The position numbers and the translations under genes were made by a program. From the NCBI GenBank assembly GCA_028673005.1, contig CM054117.1, positions 32,522,561-32,586,560 of the forward strand: a stretch of 64,000 nt of DNA, read 5' to 3'. This document shows, in pieces, positions 55,670 through 64,000 of this stretch; position 1 is the first letter of the stretch, and every line of letters starts with the position of its first letter. The DNA is from Tanypteryx hageni. Taxonomy: Eukaryota > Arthropoda > Insecta > Odonata > Petaluridae. Below the pieces are notes generated by a model. The model saw only the letters and a list, made by a program, of their open reading frames with translations, made no database searches and was not told the DNA's origin.

Positions 55670-58600
55670 CATAATTTGACTCGATAAGATTTAGTTGAAA
55701 CCCGCCTAAATCAGGTAGACACATTCAAGTTCCAAGAAGGATCTCATTTTCCGAAAAGCTATTAATAACAACTTGTTTTGCCATTCGTATCTTAATTTTG
55801 CAAGCAATACCATTTACGAAATTATATGATGGTTCCGGAAATACCGCTTATTTCATCTAACGAAGAAACATAATGAAATTAAACGTTCATTTGGTCGGAA
55901 AATCAGCTATCGCGTTTGTTACACATTATATCGAAATTAAATTCGTGAAATTTTGTAGTCGCCACTCACAAACGAGTTCCAATGTACGACACATCCGTAA
56001 AAAAGTAAAAAGGGGATCGAATCTTTTCGCACGATAAAGGAACTGCTTCATGCATTACAACGAAATGATAGCAGAGAGTTAATAATACTCTCCTTCATAT
56101 CGCGAAATCGTGGTCAGCAACTAAAAATGAAGCGATTCCAAGATAAGAACTTCTACTCGTCCAACAAATATCCCGTCTCTCTCTCTATCTCTTTCTCTCT
56201 CGTTTGATGGAGTAAAATTACTCTGTCATTACTTACGATATTCCGAAATACTGCATGGAACCCGAGGATTCCAGTCCGAATTCCAGTAACAAGTAAAATC
56301 GGCATCTGGGTCAAATAAACGAAATACTCCGGTTGATGAAACTGCGCAAGATTAACAGCTATTGAAAAGAGGCGATGCGGAAAGAAATGGGAGGATACGT
56401 TTTAAAAAGAAAAAATTGATATGACCCTGAAAAGACGCAAATTCGGTAATCTTCGAAAAAATAACGAATTTTCGCTCACGTCCGACTTTTACAACGCGAC
56501 CGAAACTCTTTACAAGCTTAGGTTTTTGAAGACGTACTTGCGGATGAGATTTTGAAAAAAAACTGGCCGCCATTAAGACCAGGGAGATAGGTCGGGCGTG
56601 GAGGTAAAAATGCAATGCAAGCGAAAGGAGGCGGGAAACGCGAGGGAAGGGAATGATAGTGGGCGGCGGAGGAGGGAAGGGGCGGAGTAGGGAAGGGGAG
56701 GAGGATGGGAGAGAGAGAAGAGGGATGAAAAGGGGGAGGAGAAGGGAAGGACGTGGAGGAGAAGTTAGACGGCGGTTGGGAGAGATTTGAGCACCGCGGG
56801 AGAAACGATCGTTTTCACGCCCACTTGCACCAACGGCCCTCGACCGCAATGCCCCGCAACCACGGTCATCAGGGAACGCCACCTGTGCCAGTCAGCCGAT
56901 GGCGGCGCCACCGTCGTCTCCTGTGGTCGGTGTCGAAATCTGAATATTACATTTACGAGAATTGTTATTTCGACCAACTCCTTTGTCGTTTATTGGTTTC
57001 GATTTTATCGAAATCCGACCCGATAAAATAGCATTCGTTAGGCATTATACGAGCAAATGCAGAAGATGCATCGAATGAAAGCTAAATTCCGACGCTATCG
57101 CAAAATATTTATGTGGCTTTCAGGTTTCATTTTGATCTAATTACGAAGGATGAGTCCCGTTTGAGATCTTCTACATGTTATTAATAGTGCCATTTTATTC
57201 TTTGAATTGTGACGCAAAGTTAAGAGCGCTCTATCTTTGACTATATAAGATAACTGCCCAAAAGCCTCACTTTCTATAAGGTGCACGAAAAAAGTGATTC
57301 GCCAAGTTAAACAGCTGGCTGATATTCCATATCCATTAGTTTGAATTTATGCGTTCTCAAACAGATAGATTAAATCTTAATTACCAATGCGACGACTCAG
57401 ACAAATCTATGAATTAAACATTGATCTACACGTGGTTATGGAAGAAACGAGGCCAGACGCCAGAGACACCAAGAACGTATCAAACGCGATATGAACAAAC
57501 GTCCTTGTAGAATACGAAGCATTTATATCATAATGTCAACGAGTAAATGAAGTGTAAATACCACTGCGTTATCTTTCACATTCATATCAAAATGGCGAAT
57601 GAAAGCGAAGGAATTTACTGTTTTACGAAAGAAAGCCGACGTTGAAGTATCTAAATTTTAACACGGTTCAAATTGACTTCCTAAAAATTGTTAAGTTACC
57701 ATTAATTTAACTTTTTAAAGAAGACATGATTAAGGAAAAATCATGTAGGGAACATCTGAAGTCATAAATTAACTGGGAAATTTATATTAACATTGCACCT
57801 GCGAACTTGTTTGCTTCAAAACAAGCCAAGAGAAAATATACGAGGAACAACCACAGAAGCAGGCTGCTTCACAGCTGATACTTTTTTGTTTAATAGTTTA
57901 TTAATCATATTACGATTAATGTCACTAGTTTAGTTTATTGATTTAGCTATGAAAGCACATTTCATTAGCAAAAGAAATAAACTCATCAAAAACCCTAAAC
58001 TTCAAAAATTGGCATTACTATCTCAAATACTCAGGCATTGATATGTCGTACATGCGATTTCTCGTTTAAATATTTTTCTCTCGTCCATCAAAATTGCACC
58101 ATTTTTGGAAAATCATTCACCAAACCTCGTTAATGCACCGTGGAAGTATACATCGGCGAAAATTTGCCAAAAATGTTTAGGATCATTTAGAAGGCACAAC
58201 GACGTTGAAAATGACAAATGGGAGGCCATCGTCGGGAATCTCTCGCACTTTAGAAAAGGAATTTCAATCCATAATTCACCTCTCAAACTAACACGTGTAA
58301 TGCGAAATGCTTCGAGGCGCATTCCATTATCCGCCGTTAAAATCCAGCGTTGACGATACGGTCGACCTTTTCCAACTGCATGCGCGGGCCACAGGTCAAA
58401 CCGTTTCATAAAGATTCGTATTTAATCGGAGGAGTTTTCCATGGCTCCGTCTTCACCTTTTCCGCCGTCCTAAATGCCGGTAAACTGGCGTACGCTCCAA
58501 GTAACGGAGACGAAGCAAAAATAATCGACCATAGCGGCGAAAATTTTTGAAATTAATTCGATCCGGACAACGCGCATCGCAAGTTGTCCGGAGCTAATTC

Positions 58601-59163
58601 ATTCAATTTATTTATATTTTTTTATTACTGTTAAAAAGAGTTGGCCGTGTTTCAAAAGCGCTCCTAGCCGATGCATCGACACGCCAAGACTTATGCCTCA
58701 ATGGAGTCCAACGTCGACTCCGAGCTGCCCACGCGCGCTTATATTAACTCACCCCTCCTCTCTCTCTCTCTCTTTCCCCTCCAACCCCTCACCTTTTGAA
58801 TCCCATTCACCGACATCCTATCCTAGCGATTGAAACAGCGTCCAGGTGTGATATGAAACACGATTCTAACCCTCTCTACCTATCGAAAGCCTTCGAAACG
58901 TTTTATTTCCTTCGGCCGCCGCGCTCTTCTTTTGCACCAATGTTTTTTATCTTATTCCCGTCCATCGAAGATCAGCTGCTCACCTTGCATTTCAAGCATT
59001 GGGAACCATGTTAATGTTTTAAAAAAATCATTAAAGGTCAAGTGGCCACGCGTTATTTCGCGCAATATCACGGAGTCACGGGGCTCTCGGAGGCGAAGGG
59101 AAGATAAATTGTGTAGTGGTGGATAAACTAAAAAAATTAAACCATCGCCGCTTAGCAATTAGA
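55666..59163. other. No confirmed gene; GC-rich block at 56.6-56.95 kb
   Basis: From 56,620 to 56,770 the + strand is purine-rich. A small + frame at 56,787-57,026 contains six cysteines in its first 50 codons, including a CGRC motif, but no known zinc-finger spacing and no good splice sites. The frames at 58,105-58,409 lie on both strands and cannot be separated. A (CT)n run lies at about 58,756-58,773. Confidence 0.4.
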
Positions 59164-59636
59164 GGTTAAACCAGTGTTTTCCTAACGTTTTCTGGTCGCG
59201 ACACCGTTAAGCCACATACCAAAATGAACGTGACAGTTTTTCCTATTTCGTAGATGCATGTTAAGTGTTAAAAATGTGTCAAATTCATGTACGATAAGAG
59301 CGATACGGTTTGTAATGCTGCAGTGTATAGTGAGTCACAAACTAAGAGCAACAAGTCGCCGACTCCCGTCTTAATGCGCTATAATATGGCGTTTATATAA
59401 TTACCAAACGCTTTTGTTCATATAATCGAGGCTATATTAATTTGTTTTTCTTTGTTAAGTTTTAGTATTATTTCGAGTCATAGACCTTGACGCATTTTTA
59501 CGCAGCTTTGCTTTGTTTTTACCGAAGAATTAAACTTTACATTAAAAATTTATTGTACGTATTTTGACACACCTTATTGCACGGAGCGACCCCATAATGT
59601 GTCGCGACACACAGTTTGGGAATCACTGGGTTAAAC
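59164..59636. mobile_element. Short non-autonomous hAT element with perfect 8-bp target duplication
   Basis: GGTTAAAC at 59,164-59,171 recurs at 59,629-59,636. The 457-nt element between starts CAGTGTTTTCCTAACG and, from the other end reverse-complemented, CAGTGATTCCCAAACT. Both then reach a shared gtcgcgacac block. CAGTGnTTCCCAAAC ends and an 8-bp duplication are hallmarks of hAT. The interior is AT-rich and non-coding. Confidence 0.9.
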
Positions 59637-59944
59637 AGCATTCCATGAGGTAATGGGAAATTGCGATTGGCTCGGCGGCGCGTCGAATGGCGCGTGAAAA
59701 CGAGGGGTAGCTTAGCGTGTGGGTGATCGAAAAAGGTGCGGCTACGATCATTAAACCGTGCGATAGAAAGGTTGCTGGGTTGAAAGGAGGGGTAGTAGTT
59801 GGGCGGATCGAAGAAGCTAGAAAGGTTTGTGCAACCTGTTTATATATATATTTATTTTTTTAAACTTTAGAATGGGTGGTTACCAAACAGGTGTGATTAA
59901 TCGGTTGACTCTTGGGTTGGAAAGGGCAATTAAAAGCGGTGGAT

Positions 59945-60370
59945 GGTCTAACTTGTTGTCTCCCCCTCTCTCTGCTCCCTCCATTTACCACTTCTCGGGG
60001 GGTTATCGCTTTTTTCCTCCCTCTCTCCTCTCTCTTTCTCTCTCCCTCTCTCCTCATTCTCTCTCTCCTTCCTTCTCTCTCTCCCTCTCTCTCCCTCTCT
60101 CTCCCCCCCTCTCTTTGCTCCCTCCATTTACCACTTCTCGGGGGTTATAGCTTTTTTCCCTCCCTCTCTCCTCTCTTTCTCTCTCTTTCTCTCTACCTCT
60201 CTCTCCCTCTCTCTCTCCCTCTCTCCTCCTTCTCTTTCTCCCTCTCTCTCTCCTTCCCTCTCTCTTTTCCTCTCTTTCCCTCTCTCTCTCACCCCCTCTC
60301 TCTTCCCCTCTCACTCCCTCTCTCTCTCCCTCTAACCTCTCTCTCTCCCTCCTGTCCTCCATCTCCCCTT
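59945..60370 (+). repeat. Pyrimidine tract with an internal 143-nt-period duplication
   Basis: Over 400 nt of almost pure C/T. Embedded are two near-identical copies of tgctccctccatttaccact followed by tctcgggg, at 59,973 and 60,116, each followed by similar CT sequence. This suggests a tandem duplication by slippage or unequal exchange. The S/L/P-rich and R/E-rich frames are artefacts. Confidence 0.85.
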
Positions 60371-60920
60371 TAGATCGAGTGAGGTGGAAGATCCAGAGAC
60401 CTGGCGATGAATCACGTTCGCATTTATCCATCGCGAGGGAGAGGTTGTAATAGGCGCCAATGTGGGTGGGAGGCGATGCTCATAGTGTTAAAGAGATGGG
60501 TTTTTAGATGCGCAGTTAAAATTTTTTCCTACAGATTGATAAGTAATTGTCGGGTGGTAGTCGTTTTTTTGCACAGTTGCGAGTATTTTGAAGCCTCGAT
60601 GCGAAAAACTGCCGCTTAAAAAAGGGACGTAAATATAGCTATCTCGTTTTTTCAACTGTCTCCAAGAGAAATGAGGCTTTTAAACGTTTCCTTGGTGGGT
60701 GTTATGGGTTAGGCAGCAAATGACTCATGAATATTAATAACATAGGTGACCATGTATTTTATCATAAATTTATGCTAATATGCGTTTATCAGAAATTCGT
60801 GAACGAATAAAAGGAATTAAATTAAATTTTATTAACTTAAAGAAGTTAAAACAAATTAAGGACATGTAAATAAAATGTTGCATTCAATCACATTCATCAA
60901 AATAAGAACGCAAACACAAT
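60371..60920. other. No gene recognised
   Basis: Spacer between the pyrimidine tract and the hAT pseudogene. I looked here for the second terminal repeat of the minus-strand hAT element and did not find one. Confidence 0.4.
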
Positions 60921-61900
60921 TTAATGACTTTTTTGTGAACGTTTGTTTTGAGCTAAGAACTTGATATTTGGTTCCAGCATTTTTGTCTATAGCTTCAATT
61001 GGTCTTACAGGTGAGTTTTTGTCATCTGTGATCTCAGACACGTCTTGATTTGAGCCATATGTGAAAATGTCGATTCACAACAATAGGTTGTGCCAAAACA
61101 AGAGAGTAAACGACGAGCATATCGACGCAGTCGTGGGTATTCAACTGCATTCTTCCATATTTAAATGGGATCCTTTTTACTGTCAAATAGAGGCTTCAGA
61201 ATGTTATCTTCTGAGAGCTCAATCAACTCTATCTGCAAATCCTCAGGTGCATTCGAGACATCAACCAGATGTGGCTGAAAAGCTAACCTCAGTGTGGCAT
61301 CATGTTTCTCAAAATCTTTAAATCTGTTATTGTATTCTTTAATCAAGGAGTCTAAAACACCTATATATCCATTCATATTCCAATTTTGCAACTTTTTATT
61401 CATATATTGTTTATCAATTATCTTTGCCAGTTCAGGAAAATGCTCGGCTGAAACAACTGATCTGATAAGGCCAATTTTAATAAAATCAACTTCCGAAATG
61501 TCTGAATTTGCTGTAACATTCCATACATGGATTTAGTTTTACCTTGTAGAGAAATATGCAAATGAGTTTTTTTGACATTAAATCACACAAAAATGCAACA
61601 TTTTTGCAGAAATCTTTTTTCAAAATTTCACAAGGTTCATTCTGTTATTTGAAAAGGTTCGTGACTTGATTTCGCAGAGTTAAAAGATTTTCTAGTACTT
61701 GACCTGTGACAACCAGCTCACTTAATGGTTTGGAAATCTACATAAGATCTACATAAATGTTTCATCGTCATATTGAAGCACTGGCGATGCCGTGAAGCAT
61801 TTCTTTAATGTAGTTCACAATACCAATAACTATACGTAATTTGTCATTTTTAAACAAGATTTGGCGCAAAGATTCTGTTTATGCAAAATACATATCTTTT
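60921..61900 (-). pseudogene. hAT transposase pseudogene, GTF2IRD2/EPM2AIP1/SCAND3-like class (C-terminal part)
   Basis: Read on the minus strand, this is the C-terminal two thirds of a Charlie-type hAT transposase. From about 61,860 downward come IVIGIVNYIKE, then GQVLENLLTLRNQV, then VAFLCDLMSKK. In shifting frames there follows a long open stretch (61,403-61,161) with the family pattern RFKDFEKHDATLRLAFQPHL, then APEDLQIELIEL. After a stop at about 61,160 it reads YPRLRRYARRLLSCFGTTYCCESTFS, the hAT dimerisation domain, and ends at a TAA at 60,923-60,921. At least five stops or frameshifts are present and the N-terminal BED-finger region is gone. The matching terminal repeat lies at 62,000-62,014. 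Family identity is strong; no activity is expected. Confidence 0.8.
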
Positions 61901-61999
61901 GTTTGTTCTTTCTGTAACTTTCATGCTAAAATCATATATGAGTTGAGTATGTTTAGACAAGTATGCAAAAGGCCGCACTGAGTATCACAAAAGGCCGCC

Positions 62000-62014
62000 G
62001 GTTCCCCACCCCTG
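62000..62014 (-). repeat. hAT (Charlie-type) terminal inverted repeat
   Basis: On the minus strand 62,014 to 62,000 reads CAGGGGTGGGGAACC, a near-consensus Charlie-type hAT end, followed by GGCGGCC. It is the 5' end of the minus-strand hAT element. The next 8 nt outside are the palindrome GCCTAGGC (62,015-62,022), a possible target duplication whose partner was not found. Confidence 0.75.
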
Positions 62015-63738
62015 GCCTAGGCACACTAGGCAAATGTTGGAGGCCCACAGTTTATGGGGGCCTATTCATGAGTTCGGTCGGATTTTTTATTTTTATTCAT
62101 TAAACATAAAAAAAGGTTTAGATCGTATTTTTCTGAATTTATTAAAGTTATAAAGGATCGTGTAGAATCAAAATTGATAACTGAAGTGTAAACAGCAAAA
62201 TATTTCTCTATCATTGTTGATAACTCCCCTGATATAAGCCAAATGACTATTGTGTTGCGATGTGTTACCCAGTTCTGAACCAGTGGAAAAGTTTATTAGT
62301 TTTCCTCTAGTTGTTTCACATACTGGAAAACATTTAGAAACTGTGCTTGTTAATGAATTGGCCGAAATGAATATAGATATCAAGAATTGTCTAGGGCAAA
62401 TCTACGACAATGCGTCTAATTTGTCCGGCAAATACAAGGTTTTACAAAATCGACGGATGAAGCCTTAACTTTGTAGAACTCCATAGTAAATGAGAAGGAG
62501 AGAATAACCATGTAAAATAAAGTGGAATATTTACATAGTTATTCTCTCCTTCTCATTTAAGGGTTTACAAGGTAAAATTAAGATTCACAGCGACACTGCA
62601 GATTTCATGCCTTGCTCCAGTCATCCATTAAATTTGATTGGAAATTCCGCAGCAGACTCTTGTCTACATGCTATAAAATATTTCGAATTAGTTGAAAATA
62701 TTGATGTTTTCTTATCAGCATCAACCCACCGCTGGAATGTATTAGAATATAACTTTTAAAATTCTCAATCTAACAGTAAAAAATATGCCCTACTAGATGG
62801 TCAGCGAGAGCTGATGCTGTAATAGCTTTGAAAATGGAATATCATGAAATAAAAATGACATAAAGCGAACTCAGTCCAGATATCTCACAGGAGAAAAAAA
62901 CGTCCAATTCGAGGCAAAGGTATTGAGTAAAAAATTGGATAGGCTGGAATTTATTCTTTTAACAATAATATGGAAGAAGATATAAAAAATATTTAACGCT
63001 ACAAGTAAATCACTTCAGTATCCAAATTTATGTCTACAGCTAGTGGCAAACCCCAATGAAAGTCTCGTAGAGTTCATACAGGGAATTAGAAGGGAATTTG
63101 AAGATAAAGAAGAAAATGAAGCGCTTATTTTATTTAATACCAAAATGTATGAAGATGACACTTGAAGAAATAAATACAGAAGGGCATTTTTTTATAGGTC
63201 AGAAATGGATGCAGCTGTACTTCATGGATAGGAAAAATTTACAATTAATGTTTTTTATCCAATTTGCAATAACATAACTTTGGAATGCTATCCAAAGGGC
63301 AAATCTATCGTTCAATTAGTAGCAGAAGTAAAATATTTTTTGTCAATGTTACTTGTTTAGATATTAAAAGTGTTGCTGAAATTACTAAAGATTTGAAAGA
63401 ATTTTATAAGAATGATATTGATGTTGATGGTTTTGATGAAGAAGTTTTTCAGTTTTTGAGGTTGGATTATAAAAATGACATGAAAACTCCCATAGATTTT
63501 AAACAAATTTATAACTAAACAAACTATTTCAGTAACTTTTCCAAATTTTTAAATTATTTTAAGAAACCTAACACTTCCAGTAAGTAATGCAACCGGTGAC
63601 CGTAGTTTTCTGTTATTAAACTATCTTCGCAGCACTTTGTCACAGGATAAATAGAATTCTTAAGCACTTTTATGCATTGATGAGGAAGACATTATCAATA
63701 CATTTGCAAAGAAGAAGTCAAGAAAGGTACCTGTGTAA
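62015..63738 (+). pseudogene. hAT transposase pseudogene, ZMYM1-like (DUF4371/hATC)
   Basis: The leader gcctaggcacactaggcaaa, then cagtttatgggggcc, looks like the 5' end of ZMYM1-type hAT elements. Coding similarity starts near 62,120. AKYFSIIVDNSPDIS (about 62,197) carries the first catalytic Asp. VEKFISF and HTGKHLETV follow, then GQIYDNASNLSGKY (about 62,395) with the second. After a hairpin insertion come CSSHPLNLIGNSAADSC (about 62,612) and TRWSARADAVIAL (about 62,793). QLVANPNESLVEFIQGIRREFE follows near 63,040, and an open frame at 63,285-63,518. The hATC dimerisation domain (LTLPVSNATGDRSF, then LRSTLSQDK) runs to a TAA at 63,736-63,738. There are several stops and at least three frameshifts. 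The N-terminal zinc-finger part is missing. Confidence 0.85.
62487..62559. repeat. 30-bp hairpin inserted in the hAT coding region
   Basis: The 30 nt at 62,487-62,516 and 62,530-62,559 are reverse complements with one mismatch, around a 13-nt loop. They interrupt the transposase between SGKYK and GLQGKIK. About 50 nt of unrelated sequence lies between the left coding end and the hairpin, and gttttacaa at 62,440 resembles ggtttacaa at 62,562. It could be a snap-back mini-element or a replication-error inversion. Confidence 0.85.
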
Positions 63739-64000
63739 AATTCTTTCTATGTTTGTTTGATTTCCATCTGTTCTTTGTATCATTTCATTATTTATGTACT
63801 GTAAAATTAGAGACATAAACAATTACCCATAATTATTTTTATTTTTTATTTTTTTCGTCACTTTAAACACTACATTTACTTTGTAAATTATGAATAAATA
63901 CATTGTAAACTATAAAATTATGAAGATTTGTACAAGTAACAATAGCAATAAAATACTATCGAAATTTTTTTGAAACTTCTTTTGGAAAAATATACTTACT
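63739..64000. other. No gene; 3' flank of the ZMYM1-like hAT remnant
   Basis: AT-rich sequence with AATAAA-like strings (63,893 and 63,948). The 3' terminal repeat of the hAT element is not recognisable before the window ends. Confidence 0.4.

Noticed and set aside
56352..56882. 176-codon minus-strand frame
   Set aside because: It covers a purine-rich block read in reverse, giving an S/P/L run; the remaining part has no recognisable domain.

Overview
This window looks like non-coding DNA, rich in transposable elements, from the nuclear genome of an animal, most probably an arthropod or insect. It is AT-rich with long purine- or pyrimidine-only tracts and many dinucleotide microsatellites. 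No operon-like gene packing, ribosome-binding sites, rRNA or convincing tRNA gene is visible. The recognisable coding remnants all belong to mobile elements: an RTE-type LINE, a second older reverse transcriptase, a piggyBac transposase with its C-terminal cysteine finger, and two different hAT transposases. I found no host gene I can name. The insect assignment is inference from this mix of elements; no species-level claim is possible.

Layout. 1-7 kb: an eroded reverse-transcriptase pseudogene (about 1.17-2.01 kb), then a TA-flanked inverted-repeat element (2.6-3.3 kb) with a second one nested inside it. 7.0-9.5 kb: a 5'-truncated RTE-clade LINE whose only clear lesion is a one-base frameshift. 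9.5-27 kb: low-complexity tracts, a third TA-flanked element (13.2-14.1 kb), and a cluster of dispersed repeats (families A, B and C, named here) around 19.9-21.2 kb and 24 kb. 27.1-27.5 kb: a short non-autonomous hAT element with a perfect 8-bp target duplication. 28.9-32.5 kb: a decayed piggyBac element, itself interrupted by an 82-nt retro-fragment with a 10-bp target duplication. 37-40.6 kb: a 17-nt minisatellite, a tRNA-like SINE head and a second family B copy. 43.4-45.2 kb: a 1.7-kb foldback element with arms of about 550 bp carrying tRNA-like promoter boxes. 48.0-49.5 kb: three more family A copies, two of them as an inverted pair bracketed by (TG)n and (TA)n. 52.6-53.8 kb: an inverted-repeat element with many subterminal AAGCAAATGCTT-like motifs around a perfect hairpin. 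59.2-59.6 kb: a second short hAT element with a perfect 8-bp target duplication. 60.9-63.7 kb: two hAT transposase pseudogenes in divergent orientation, their 5' ends abutting at 62,014/62,015.

How the parts relate. This is a layered graveyard: elements inserted in elements, several with target duplications still readable, so insertion order can be partly reconstructed. The best candidates for undescribed material are family A (five copies, conserved nested hairpin, conserved 5'-splice-site-like motif, next to dinucleotide arrays in three of the five), family B (about 690 nt, two copies sharing a hydrophobic reading frame), the 43.4-45.2 kb foldback and the 52.6-53.8 kb element. All family assignments come from reading motifs by eye; no database search was run.
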